Below, in pieces: positions 29,419 through 40,284 of a DNA stretch of 64,000 nucleotides (within the stretch, counting starts at the first letter, position 1; the number at the start of each line of letters is the position of its first letter). The position numbers were made by a program, and so were the translations under genes. The stretch covers positions 469,001 to 533,000 of the forward strand of contig JAGTXO010000019.1 in NCBI GenBank assembly GCA_019448385.1, written 5' to 3'. Source of the stretch: Diacronema lutheri. Its lineage: Eukaryota > Haptophyta > Pavlovophyceae > Pavlovales > Pavlovaceae. A model generated the notes under the pieces. That model was not told where the DNA came from, did not search any database, and saw only the letters and a list, made by a program, of their open reading frames with translations.

Positions 29419-31384
29419 ATGTCGGACAACGAGTACGCGGACGACTTTGATCCCGAGGAGGAGCCGGCGCCGCAGCCCGCGCGGCGGCCGCCGCCGCCCC
29501 CCACGCGCGAGCTGCGCCCACCTGCGTTCGAGCCTGCCGCTCGCCCAATGTCGGCCAAGCACGGCCGGCGCGGCCTTGCGCAGCCGCCGCCGGCCGCGCT
29601 CGCGCCGAGCGACGACGACGCGTGCGCAGAGGTGCTGCGCGCGGGCGCGGCGGGCGCGGCGCGGCCGTGGGTCGAGATCGGATGGGACGAGCTCGAGCTT
29701 GGCGACGTTTTTGCGCATGGCGGATCGGGCGAGGTGCGCGTCGCGCTCTGGCGCGGCCGGCGCGTTGCGGCGAAGTCGCTCTTTGCCGCGCGCTCGCGCC
29801 TTGGCTCGGACCAGGAGGCGTGGCGGCGTGCGTACGACGAGTACATGGGCGAGATCCTGACGATGACCGCAATGGCCCACCCGCACATCGTCGCGCTGCA
29901 CGGCGCGGTCATGCAGCCCGACGTTGGCCGATGTGCAATGGTGCGGTCCAACGAAGTGCCCGCGAGCGGCGCACCGCCGCGCCAGGCCGCGCGGCGAGCG
30001 CGGGACGATGGGCGAGGGCGAGGGCGCGCGGCGGGTTGATCGCTTTTGCCAATAGAAAGCACGTTGCGTCGCACTGCCGCGCATCCGCTCTACGTCCGGG
30101 GAGTGCGCGCGCGCGCCACCCCCGCGCCAACCCGCCCCCCCCCCCCCCCGCCCCCCCCCCCCCCCCTCTTCCTCCCCGGCGGGCCAGGTGCTCGAGCTGT
30201 GCGACTGCTCGCTCTTCGAGCTGCTGCACAGCCCCGCATCGCAACTGCTCTATCCCGCGCCGCCCCCCACCTCAGCCCTCGCATCCGCACCCGACGACCG
30301 CCATCGTGCCGAGCTGCGCCGCCCGTCAGCCTGCCGTGCGATCGCGCAGATGCTCGGCTGCGAGCCGGCCCTCTACGCGCAGCGCGACGAGGCCGTGCTG
30401 GCCGCGCTCTCGGCGCTTGGGCCGGCGGCGTGCAGCCCGACGCTGCTCGATCGTCGCGCGCTCGTCCGGCTCATGGCGGAGGTCGCCTCGGCTCTCGAGT
30501 GCGTGGCGACCCTCAGCCCCCCCCCCCCCCCCCTCCCCCCCCCCACTCACCCCGGCCCCTCACCGACGCCACGGCCGCGTGCGCGGCGCAGGTACGCGCA
30601 CGGCCTCGTGCCATCGGTGGTGCACCGCGACATCAAGTCGCACAACATCTTGCTCGTGGCAGAGGGCGCGAATGCATCGGCAGCTGCCCTGCCCGCACGG
30701 CCGGCGGCGGGCGGCGTGGGCGGCGCGGGCGGCGACCAGCCGCCGGTGCAGCCGCAGGTGAGCGCAAAGCTCGCGGACTGGGGGCTGGTGGGAACGAGTA
30801 CGGTCGATGCAGGCACGGCTAATTATATGGCGCCCGAGCTCTTCCGTCGCGGCCCCTTCTCCAAGTCCGTTGACATGTGCGCGCCGCCGCGCCAGCGCCA
30901 GCGGCAGGGCGGCGCTGGGGTGGACGGCTGTCGCCAGGCGCGCGCTCACACCGCTCGGCCGCCCTCGCTTGACTGCTGCGCCCTGCCCCCCCCCCCCCCC
31001 CTGCCCTGCCCGCCTCACCGCAGCTACGCACTTGGCCTCGTCATTTGGGAGGTATGGTGCGCTGAGGTGCCCTTCGACGGGTACGAGCCGGCAGACATTC
31101 GTGCAAAGGTGCTCGGCGGCGAGCGGCCGGCGCTGCCCTCCTCGATGCCGTCCGCACTGGGCGCGCTCGTCGTCGAGTGCTGGGACGCAGAGCCCGCGCG
31201 CCGGCCGAGCGCGGCGGACGCGGGCAGACGGCTGCGCGACATTGCGCTGCGCATTCCCGCACAGCAGCCGCGCGTGTGCGTGGCGCGCGGCGGCGCGGAT
31301 GCGCCGCGCGGCAATGCCGCCAACTTGTCCGCGCACCTCGCCAACGTGCGGCTCGCGGACTCGCTCGACGCGCTGCTGCGATGA
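29419..31384 (+). CDS. Tyrosine-kinase-like (TKL) family protein kinase with DWG motif
   Basis: 486 aa in exons 29419..29922, 30188..30498, 30592..30876, 31024..31384. The acidic N-terminus (SDNEYADDFDPEEEP) leads to the domain at about residue 87. Gly loop AHGGSGEVRVALWRG, Lys in VAAKSLF, helix-C Glu in EYMGEILTMTAM, catalytic loop VVHRDIKSHNILL, then KLADWGLVG in place of KLADFGL, activation segment GTANYMAPELF and C-lobe YALGLVIWEVWCAEVPFDGY. The HRDIKSHN and GTANYMAPE forms fit TKL/Raf-like kinases. An insert of about 60 residues follows LFELLHSP. Joins are tight: SALE-YAHGLVP across 30499..30591 and KSVDI-YALGLVIWE across 30877..31023; these introns carry long C runs. Catalytic residues other than the F-to-W change are present, so it is probably active. 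Confidence 0.86.
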
Positions 31385-31683
31385 GGCCCGAGGCAGGGGC
31401 GCAGGGCGCCACTAAGCGGAGCCGCTGACGCCTGACGGGCGACGGCCAAGGCCAAGGACGCAGGGCGCGAGTGCGACGCCACATTGACACCCTCACATAG
31501 CACATGCTTAGCGGCGTACACTCGTCGCGCGCGTCAGCAGTGCCCCGCGCGCTCCGTGGAGCGCCAAGCATTCGCGCAGTGTGGCTGCCGAGAGTGCTGT
31601 CAACTTTGCCGCCATCATGGAATGACTTGACTGACACTACTTAACAAGACTTCTTTAGTCTTTACGCCACGCGCACACGCTGG
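31385..31683. other. Intergenic region, nothing specific seen
   Basis: 299 bp between the kinase stop and the next start on the same strand. The last 70 bp are less GC-rich (GACTTGACTGACACTACTT, then CTTCTTTAGTCTTTACG) and are the likely core promoter or leader of the downstream gene. No ORF or RNA gene recognised. Confidence 0.5.
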
Positions 31684-33557
31684 ATGATGGCCGCGGCCGA
31701 GAGCGGCGCGGCGGCCGCCTTCCTCGCCAAGCCGCTGAGGCAGCAGCGGCGCATCCTCGCGCGCCTGAACGAGGCGGCCGCGCGCGAAGCCGAAAGCGCC
31801 GCCGAGCTGCGCGCCCTCTGGGCCGCTCTACCCGATGGCGCGCGCCGAGCGCTCCTCGCGCGGCCGGCAGGTTGCGGCTGCGGCGCGCGCGCCGGCGCGT
31901 TCGGGCCGAGGCTCACGCGCGCGTGCGCGCGCTGCGGCGGCGAGTTGCACGCGCCCTGCCTCGGCGTCGCACCACCGCCTTTGCATGCGCACCGCGCCCC
32001 CGAGGCGGCCGTCGGTGGCAAGCGCGCGCGCACCGACTCGGCCGCGGCCGGCGCCGAGACGCACGCCGCGCGCGGCGACGGACGCGCGGACGGGCTCGAC
32101 GCAGCGCCCGCCGCGTGGACGGCGGCATGCCGCTGCGCATTCGCGGCGGCGCGGGCCATATCCGATGCCGACGGTGCGCCTCCGCCGGCCGAGCCGCCTG
32201 CCGCGCGCGAGATGTGCGCGCGCGTCGCGTCGCTCGCGTGCGCGTTTGGCGCGGCCGGCCTGCCCGACGTGCGCGCGACCGAGTGGTCAGGCGGCCTGTC
32301 GCCAGCGGCACGGGCGCGTGACGCGCTTGCCGCCGCGCCGGCTTCAGCTCCGCCCCTCGTCTCGCTCTTGAAACCGGCGGTGTGCGAGCTGCTGAGCGCG
32401 CATTGCCGCGCGTGGCTGCGCTGCCTCGCGGCTGCCGCTCCACCCACGCAAGGCCTCGAAGGGCTGCGGCGCGTGGTCGGCGCCGAGCTCATCGACCACT
32501 ACCAAAGCGCGTTGCGCGCGGCGGCTCACGCGCGCAAGGCGTGCCAAGCCGAGGATCGCACGCGCGAGCATGAAAATCGCCCGGGCGGCGACGGCGACGA
32601 CGACGACGGCGACGACGACGAGGGCAGTACGGACGATCTGGAGCGCCGGCCGGCAGTCGCCGAGCTGGACGGGCCGCACGCAGACGACGTGGCGGAGGAC
32701 GAGGAAGGCGCCGACGGCGATACCGGCGGCCGCAACGGCTCGACCGCTGACTCCCTTGCCGCGCAGGCGCTGCGCGCGCGCCTCGCACGGCGCGCGGCGC
32801 GGCTGTGCGCTCTGACCGCCGCGCTCTCGGGCGCGCACTACGTTGAGTTTAGTCGGCACGCGCGCGCGAGCCTCGAGCGGAGCACGTCGCTTGACGCAGG
32901 CCGCGCGCAGCTGAGCGCGTGGCTCGCGCCCGCGCACGTGCCGCACTCGGACGCGCGCTCGCGCGTGTGGCTCGGCGCGGCAGCGTACCTTGCACGCGAC
33001 CACATTGGCGAGGTGAGGGAGCGCCCTACGCACCCGCCTCCCCCGCCTGCGCCGAGACGCCCGCCCGCTACGCCGCCAGTTCACCGCGCCGCCCGTGTGC
33101 GCCCGCCCGCTGAAGATCCTGCGCCACGGCCTTCCCCACCGCGGCACGGGATAATGCGTTGGCGCAGAGCAGCGGGGCCGCGCGTCGCCCTCCTATTGAT
33201 ACGGAGGGCGCTCGCGCGCGGCCGCGCACCGCGCGCGGAGGACGGCGGCGGCCGCAGTGTGCGGCCGATCGCATCGACTCTGTGCGACACCCACAAACCG
33301 GGCGCTTCGCCTGTGTCCGGCGCGGCCCGGAGCGACGCAGCCGCTCTAGCGCGCCGCGCCTCGCGTGTGCTGACGGCGCGAACCTCAAACGCGCCGATTT
33401 CTGCGCGCGCGCGCGCGCGCACACACAGGTGATCGGCGCAGCCATGGACGCGCGCGCGGGCGGCTGGCCGGAGCGCGCGCGGTTACCGCTCGGCCTGGCC
33501 GAGGCGGCGCAGGCGCTTGAGGCGGTTGGCATCGGGCTGCGCAGCCTGGCAGAGTGA
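31684..33557 (+). CDS. Unknown protein with Cys cluster and acidic region
   Basis: Exons 31684..33012 and 33429..33557 (485 aa). The N-terminal 55 residues are helical. A Cys-rich patch, [20 protein letters not shown] with CGGELHAPC following (about 62-92), could bind zinc. A helical middle is followed by an Asp/Glu run near 300-345, then more helices ([20 protein letters not shown]). The splice joins ARDHIGE to [20 protein letters not shown]; the last exon ends [13 protein letters not shown]. Acidic plus Cys-rich composition suggests a nuclear protein; no family recognised. The 416-bp intron is the second largest seen in the window, purine-poor and with an alternating GC/CA run before its acceptor. 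Confidence 0.62.
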
Positions 33558-33760
33558 CAGCCGTCTCGAGGCGGGCAGCCGCCGCCAAATCCTGCGGCAC
33601 GCCGTTGCCAGTCTCGGCTGTGACGCGAAGGAGTCACGCGACCAGCGGGGGGGGCCTGCCGGACGCGGGACGCCTCGGTCTTTTCGTCGAGGCGCACGCC
33701 TCCCAAGTCCGAACTCCCCGAGCCCCGAGGCCTCACACGAACGGACGGCAGAAATTTCTC

Positions 33761-35258
33761 ATGGGGACGGCCGGAAGAGCGCCCGTGTTGATCCTCGGTA
33801 GCGGGTGGGGCGGTTTCTCGCTCGCGCGGCGCCTGGACAAGTCCAAGTTTGAGACGACGCTGGTCAGCCCAGCCAATCATTTCTTGTTCACGTGCGCGCA
33901 CGGGCGCGCGCGCGAGCGCCGCGCCGCGCCCGCATCGTGGCCCGCGAGCGCCACGCCGCGCCCTTATCGTGGCCCGCGTGCGCGGTCCAGCCGACGGCGC
34001 CGTCGCGTGCGCCGTCGTACGCGCGCGGGGGCGATGCTCGCCCGCCAGCCCGCTGCTGCCGAGCACGACAGTGGGCACGCTCGAGTTCCGCTGCATCCAG
34101 GAGCCCGTGCGCACGATCCCGCACCTGCGCTACGTGCAGGCCAAGGCGACGCGCATCGACCTCGCGAGCAGGACGGCGGTCGTGCGCGACATCTTCAAGG
34201 GGCGCGAGCACGAGCTGCGCTTCGACAAGCTCGTGCTCGCCGTCGGCTGCAAGACCGCCACGTTTGGCACGCCCGGCGTCGATGAGCGTGAGCGGGCGGG
34301 GCGCCATGTCTTCTTCCTGAAGCACCTCTACCACGCGCGCGCCATCCGCAACCGCTTGCTCGAGTTGTTTGAACGCGCGGACGCGCCGGGCGTCGAGCCC
34401 GAGCTGCGCCGTCGCCTGCTCACGTTCGTGGTCGTCGGCGGCGGGCCGACGAGCTGCGAGTTCACCTCCGAGCTCTTCGACTTTCTGCGGCAGGATGTTT
34501 CGCGCTGGTATCCAGACCTCGTGCGCGACGTGCGCGTGACGCTCGTCGAGGCGGGGCCCGTGCTGCTCGGGCCGTTCCACAAGTCGCTGCGCGAGTACGC
34601 GATGTCAATCTTTGAGCGGCGCGAGGTGGACGTGCGGCTCGGCGTCTCCGTCAAGGCCGTGCGCTCGCGCGGCGGCGTGCCGGCCGACGGCGGCGTGCCG
34701 GCCGACGACGATGACTCGCCGGTTGCCGTGCTGAGCGACGGGAGCGAGATGGAATTTGGGCTGATGGTGTGGTCAGCGGGCCTGCGCGCCGTCAGGCTCA
34801 CCGAGTCGCTCGGCCTGCCGCGCGCGCCATCGGGCCGCGTGCTGGTCGACGCTTACTGCCGCGTGCGCGGGCACGAGGCGCGAAACGACGTCTTCGCGAT
34901 CGGAGACTGCGCGGTGCACGACGAGCGGCAGCTCGCGCAGATCGCGCAGGTGGCGTCGCAGCAGGGCGCGTACGTCGCGCGCGTGCTCAACGCGGGCGGC
35001 GAGCCGCGCGACGCGTTCCGCTTCTTCTCGCTCGGCGCGATGGTCTCGCTCGGCGACTTTGCGGGCGCGTACGATGGCACACACGTTGGCGACCCGCACG
35101 GCAAGGAGCTGAGGCTGCCGCGCGTGAGCGGCCCGCTCGCATGGCTCATGTGGCGCGGCGGCTACGCGGCGCGGCAAGTGTCCTTCGCCAACATGATGCT
35201 GATCCCGATGCACTGGTTCAAGTCCTTCTTTTTTGGCAGGGACATCTCGCGCTTTTGA
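33761..35258 (+). CDS. Type II NAD(P)H:quinone oxidoreductase (NDH-2, alternative NADH dehydrogenase)
   Basis: Single-subunit, non-proton-pumping NADH dehydrogenase that feeds electrons to the quinone pool. Exons 33761..33891 and 34049..35258 (446 aa). First Rossmann [17 protein letters not shown] (FAD), second [20 protein letters not shown] (NADH), FAD motif [10 protein letters not shown]. The splice gives [20 protein letters not shown], the exact NDH-2 signature. C-terminus [20 protein letters not shown] then DISRF matches the membrane-binding tail of NDH-2 enzymes. No EF-hand is inserted. An obvious organelle presequence is missing at ATG 33761; upstream in-frame codons read as an Arg/Ser/Ala-rich leader but lack an ATG, so an upstream exon may be missing. 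Confidence 0.93.
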
Positions 35259-35352
35259 CTGGCCTCGCGCTGCGCGCGCGTGGACAGCTCATTCGCAGGC
35301 GACGGCAGCCGTCATTGCTGCCGCTCCTGTGGCATCGGCTGCGACTTGAGAC

Positions 35353-36051
35353 CTAGATGCCGAGCGCCGCGCGCAGCACCGCGCAGTAGTGCACTTGGCG
35401 CGGCACGAAGGCCGCGTCGCCACGCTCGAGCGCGTCGAGCAGTTCCGCGGCCTCCACCGTGCGCACGGCCGCGACCTCATCCGCACCGAGCGAGACGGCG
35501 CGCAGCGCGTCGGACGGGAGCGACAGGACAAATACATCCTGCCACTCGTTGTCGAGGAAGTGCCCGGCCCTGGTGGCGCCTGTCGACGCGGTGGGGAGCG
35601 TGCACACCCACGCCGCGCTCAGCGCGTCGAGAGGCACGTCGAGGCCGAGCTCCTCGCGCAGCTCGGCGCGCGCGGCCGCGAGCGGCTCCGAGCCCGCGCC
35701 CACGTGCCCCGCGCAGCTCACGTCCCACAGCCCGGGGAAGGTGTCCTTGTGCTCGGAGCGCTGCTGGACGAGCAGCGCGCCGCGCTCATCCACGAGCCAC
35801 ACGTGCACCGACCGGTGCCAATCGCCGTCGCGGTGCACGTCGCCGCGCCGTTTGGTGGCGCCGAGCGGCGTCGGCTGCCGGCCCGCGGGCAGGCGCGCGC
35901 GCAGCTCGGCCGGCGGCGCGTACGTGTCGAAGAGCTCAGACGGGTCTTGCCCGAGCGGCGCCGACGCCGCGAGCATGCGCGCCGAGCGGCCGGCGATTGA
36001 GCGCAGTGCGCCGCCGCGCACGAACAGCAGCCCAATCAGTGAGCCTCGCAT
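35353..36051 (-). CDS. Nudix hydrolase with variant Nudix box
   Basis: 232 aa from ATG at 36051. HRDGDWHRSVHVWLVDERGA, LLVQQRSEHKDTFPGLWDVS and CAGHVGAGSE fit the IPP-isomerase-like / AtNUDT3-type Nudix proteins. The box reads GHVGAGSEPLAAARAELREE then LGL. Against G-x5-E-x7-RE-U-x-EE-x-G-U, the first Glu is Ser and the Arg is Ala, but the metal-binding E..EE core is kept. The first 32 residues (RGSLIGLLFVRGGALRSIAG) are hydrophobic and basic and may target an organelle; MLAASAPLG at residue 26 is an alternative start. Substrate unknown. 94 bp convergent spacing to NDH-2. Confidence 0.85.
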   Translation of the reverse strand: MRGSLIGLLFVRGGALRSIAGRSARMLAASAPLGQDPSELFDTYAPPAELRARLPAGRQPTPLGATKRRGDVHRDGDWHRSVHVWLVDERGALLVQQRSEHKDTFPGLWDVSCAGHVGAGSEPLAAARAELREELGLDVPLDALSAAWVCTLPTASTGATRAGHFLDNEWQDVFVLSLPSDALRAVSLGADEVAAVRTVEAAELLDALERGDAAFVPRQVHYCAVLRAALGI

Positions 36052-36255
36052 GGCGCGGCGGATGCGCGGCGCGTCCGGGCGAGCTCCATTCGGAAAGCGT
36101 CGTTAGTATTTTTTTTGAAGGCACGTGATTTTTGTAGTATGGGTACCTCCATATTGGAACGTGCAGTCTGAGATCGTGATGAGGACGGCATGGTATAGGA
36201 GCAGAGCAGAAGGTTTGGGCAAGAATTGTGAGACGAGGCCATCACCGTTGGGACG

Positions 36256-39200
36256 ATGGTCGAGCGAGGAGGCGGCGGGCGGCCACCCCCGACGGCGCAG
36301 AGCGCGAGCACCAGGTCGGCCGGCCGGCTGCGCCGCTCGTCCGTCGACGACATTGCGCAGTCGCTCGTCCCGGGCTTCCTCGACGTGAACGGCGCAGGCA
36401 TCATCTTGCCGGCCCCACCGCGCGAGTGCGGTGCGCGGCTGCCGCACGCCATGTCGGAGGCGGCGGCAGCGGCGGCATGCGCGCCGCATTCGGCCGCCAG
36501 CGCGGCGGCAACGCAGCTGCTTTCGATGCTGTCGCGCACGCGCGGCGAGCTCGCGTCCACGCGGGGCCCGTTCGACCCGGACGTGCCAAACCGGCTCGCG
36601 CAGCGCCTCGCGGCGGCGCGCGCCGAGCTGCGCGTGGTGCGCGCGCGCGTGGTGCCCGCGGCGCTCGTCCTCGCCGCGCTGCTGCTCGGCGTCGGTGCCG
36701 GCCTTGGTGGCTGGCTCGACGCCAAGTCGGTTTTGGCCGCGCCCCTCGTCCTCTCGCTGTGTGCCCCCGGCGCCGTCTGTGCCCTCCTCGCCATCCTCCC
36801 GTCCGAACCGGCCGCAGCGCGCGGCGCCGCGCTGGGCTGCGCGCTCGCGCTCGCGCTGGTCGCGACGGCGGCCATGTGGGACGTGTCCGAGCGCGCCGTG
36901 CAGATCAGCGCGGCCAGGCAGTGCGAGCTGCCCGAGCCCTCGCGCTCGCTCGCGCAAGTGCCGCCACGCGCGCGCTGGGCGTACGTGCCGCCGCCAGCGC
37001 CGCCGACGCCACGCGCGCTCGCGTGGCGAGCGGGCAGAGCCCCGGCGCGCGTCGCGCCCGCGCCAAGTGCTCGCCCACCGCGCCGCACGCCGCCTCACGC
37101 GCTCCGCCGCGCGCCCGTCTGCCTGCCCATCTGCGGCGTGTGCTGTGTAGTTATGAGCTCGCGCTCGCGGTCGGTGGCGCGGGGCCGTCGCCCGCTCGCG
37201 CCATCGGCGAGTCGGGCCTGAGCGCGTGCGACGGCCTGCTCTCCGACGGCCTCTTCGCGCTCAGCCTCGTTGTGCTCGCCGCGCTCTCCGCCGCGCGCGG
37301 CTACATGGCGGTGCGCTGGGCGCTGCCCGCGCGCGTCGCGCTCGCGAGCGCATGGCGCGGCGCGCTCGCGCCCTTTCTCATCCTGCGCGGCGGCTACCCG
37401 ATCGGCCTCGCCATCGCGCTTGCAGCGCTCGCGCACGCGCGCACGCCCCTGCCGACCGTCGGCGGCGGTCCGCCCATGCCCGTCGCCAGCGCGCACGGCG
37501 CATACGCCAGCGCGCGCGCGCGCGCTGACCTCGCCGCGTCCGCGGTGCAGCTCGTCTGCGGCCTCGTCGCGCTGCACGCGCGCTTCGCCGCGCGCGCGCA
37601 GGGCGCGCTCGCGCGCCACGCGCCGCTGTCGCGCGGCGAAGCGCGCCGCGCCGAGCCCACCGCCGGCCTCGCCGCACTCGTCGGCGCGCGCCCGCACGAC
37701 GAGCATGTCACAGTCGGCGCGGCGCAGGCGCTGCTGCGCACAATCACGCTCGATTCGATCAACTACCACGACCTGGCGAAGCGCGGCATGGCGCCCGCCG
37801 AGCTGCCCACGCGCCGTCGCGCCGCGCGCGCGCGCCGCTGGCCCACTGCGCGCGCGCGCGCGCCGAGCGGCGTGGCGGGCGACGACGACGAGAGCTGGCT
37901 CGAGGACGTGCTCGCGTCGGAGATGCGCGCGGCCGCGCGCTCCGTCGCGCCGGCGCGCGGCGCGGCGGGGCCGGGCGCGCTCGCGCGCGGCGGCGGCGGC
38001 GCGGCGGGTTGCGGCAGCTGCGCCACGGAGGCGGGCGAGCGGCACGCGCAACGGCAAGACGACGCTCTCGTCTCTGTCGGCGCGACGCGCGCCGGCTTCA
38101 CCGGCCGCGACGCGCCACCAGGCGCGCGCTCGGCGCGCGCACTGGCGCCGGCGGAGCGAGCGCCGTCGCGCCGGAGGAGCTCGGGCGGACGCGCCGCCAT
38201 GCTGTCCGCGCGGCGGGGCAGCGGCGTGGCCACCTGGGGCTATCAGCCGCCCGCCGACGTGAACGTGTTCCGGCGCTACATGCTTGCGCCGCCCATCGTG
38301 CGCGTCCCGTCGCCGTCGGCCGATTTCTACCGGCGATACAACCTCGCCGTGTCGACCTCGGCCAACCCCGCTCGCAAGGGCGAGCGCAGCGACACCGCCG
38401 GCGGCCGGCACGGCGGCGCGGCGGCGGCGGCCGGCCGCGCGGGTGCGCACGAGCTGCTGCCCGGCGGCGTGCCGCTCTCGACGCTGCAGCCGCGCGGTGG
38501 CGCGCTCGGCGGGCTGGGCGGCGGAGGCGCGGCGCAGCCGCACCGGCGCGGCTCAGGCGGAGGGCTCGGCGTGTTAGCCCTCGAGGGCGCGCGCGCGCTC
38601 GGCCGTCGCGGCTGCCGCCTATCGACGCTGCACGGCGGCGCGCAGCCCGCGCGGCTGGGCGAGGTCGACGCGTACATCGTCCACTCGTGGCATGACGACA
38701 GCGCGGCCAAGTGGGCGGCGCTCGAGTCGTGGCGAGTGGCGTTCCGACAGCGCCATGGCGGGCGCGAGCCGCGCGTCTGGCTCGACAAAGTGTGCGTCCA
38801 CCCGCCGTCGCACCGCGCGACGATGGCGGCACTGCCGCTGCTGCTCGGCGGGGTCGACCAGCTGCTCCTCCTCGTCGGCAAGACGTGGACCTGTCGGCTG
38901 TGGTGCGTGTGCGAGCTCCTCGTCTTCTTACAGATGGGCGGCACCCCTCAGCGCGTGCTCGTGCGGCCGCTCTCCACCGACGCCAACGCGGCCGACGAGC
39001 TGCTCCGCGCGTTCGCCGCCTTCGACGTGCGCAAGGCGACGTGCGCGCGCGCGCACGACCGCGAGCGGCTGCTCGTCCTCCTCGACGTGGGCTACGGCGG
39101 CAACGAGCGCGCGTTCAACGAGGCGGCGCGCGAGGCGCTCGCCGCGTGCGCGGCCGCGTCGCGGCTGCGCACGAGCTCGCACGATCCGCTCGGCGGCAGC

Positions 39201-39443
39201 TTTGGCTCGATGCCGCCCAGCAGCTTTGCCTCGCGCGGCACGAGCGCGGCCGCGGGCGACGGCCGGGCGTGCTGGGGGCGCACGGCGAGCGCGGCGCGCG
39301 CCGCGCGCGCCGCGGCGGCCGCCACCGTCGCGCGCGTGCAGCTGCGGCTCCTCAATGCGCGCCTCGAGCAGGAGCGCGCGCGCGCCAACGCCGCCGACGC
39401 CGCCATCGCGGCGAGCGGCTTCGGCGTCGTCACTGTAGTCTGA
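36256..39443 (+). CDS. Multi-pass membrane protein with TIR-like domain (paralogue 2)
   Basis: Exons 36256..36920 and 37151..39443 (985 aa). About six membrane helices between residues 130 and 390 (VVPAALVLAALLLGVGAGLG, LLSDGLFALSLVVLAALSA, ADLAASAVQLVCGLVALHAR). A disordered linker of about 330 residues follows, with two RRY-x-LA motifs. The TIR-like domain starts EVDAYIVHSWHDDSAAKWAA (from about 726), then VWLDKVCVHP, LPLLLGGVDQLLLLVGK and CRLWCVCELLVFLQMGG; E810 corresponds to E597 of paralogue 1. Here the domain is contiguous: VLVRPLSTDANAADELLRAF runs directly into FDVRKATCARAHDRERLLVL and GYGGNERAFNEAAREAL. The C-terminus has an Ala/Arg helix. Nothing inserted, so this is the better template for the fold. 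Function unknown; NAD cleavage or signalling is inference. Confidence 0.75.
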
Positions 39444-39522
39444 GTCCGCGGTGCACACGGAAATTGTCGTCACGCTCTGAGTCCGCGGTGCACACGGACG
39501 TCTGAGTCCGCGGGGCACACGG
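39439..39522. repeat. Three copies of a 22-bp repeat in convergent 3' region
   Basis: TCTGAGTCCGCGGTGCACACGG at 39439..39460 and 39476..39497, with a one-base variant at 39501..39522. The first and third copies are followed by AAATTGTCG. The first copy contains the TGA stop of the TIR-like gene, so the repeat begins inside the gene end. Confidence 0.92.
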
Positions 39523-39602
39523 AAATTGTCGGCTGTGGATGCGCAGCAGGGTGCTGAGCATGCACGACGAAAAAGGCTGCAGAATACGTGACGCACATTG
39601 CG

Positions 39603-40061
39603 CTAGGCGACGTGCGCATCGCTAGTTGCCGGCAGCACGACAAAGTGCGCGCCGAAGCCAAAGCACGCGCCCTTCACGTAGCTCAGCTCGAGCCCCTTGG
39701 CTGCGAAGACGCGCTCGTTCAGCCGGACGACGGCCGCGTCAAGCCTGTGCGGGATCGTGATCTGCTCCTGGCGGTAGAGCGCAATGAAATAGAGGCCCCA
39801 CACGATAACGAGCGTCAAGTACACCGGCCAAAAGCGGAGCAGCGCGGCGACGATGATCATGGGCACGGTGCAGATCAGGGCGCCGCCGACAAACATAAAA
39901 TTGTCGTAGAAGAACCTCGCGAGAGGCTGGCCGAGCTCCTTGCCGACGAGCGTCCAGTTCTTCTCGTCGATGCCCGCCGCGCTCAGCGCCTCGGGCAGCT
40001 TCTCGTCGATGTGGCGGTTCACGCAGAAGCCGCCGCGGATCTCGATGCGGGTTGCCGCCAT
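39603..40061 (-). CDS. Small two-helix membrane protein, uncharacterised
   Basis: 152 aa from ATG at 40061. A soluble N-terminus (HIDEKLPEALSAAGIDEKNW) precedes a hydrophobic hairpin: FMFVGGALICTVPMIIVAAL and FWPVYLTLVIVWGLYFIALY, linked by 2-3 residues. The C-terminal 55 residues are soluble with RLDAAVVRLNERVFAAKGLE. Length, the tight hairpin and NFMF recall small ER/Golgi hairpin proteins, but no family is recognised. Codon use matches the genome. Tail-to-tail with the TIR-like gene across the repeated 3' region. Confidence 0.72.
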   Translation of the reverse strand: MAATRIEIRGGFCVNRHIDEKLPEALSAAGIDEKNWTLVGKELGQPLARFFYDNFMFVGGALICTVPMIIVAALLRFWPVYLTLVIVWGLYFIALYRQEQITIPHRLDAAVVRLNERVFAAKGLELSYVKGACFGFGAHFVVLPATSDAHVA

Positions 40062-40284
40062 GGCCTTCCGGTCGAAGTTTCAAGGGAGGATGAATGAAAA
40101 TTCCGGGGGGTTCGGACATTGGCCGTCGGCCAGTCGCGTTCGCACTTCGCCGTCACAGTCGGCAAGACAGGCCAAGACAGGCCAGCGCAACGGGCACGGC
40201 GGCCGCCAGACTCAACGTGGATGGCAGCGCGCGCCCTCGGTCTTCGCGCGCAGCTCGCCACTCCGGTGGCCAGCCGCGTCGCGA

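Noticed and set aside
29391-30074. N-terminal extension of the coiled-coil protein frame
   Set aside because: It is antisense to the kinase N-terminal exon and lacks a domain. The ATG at 29390 was taken.
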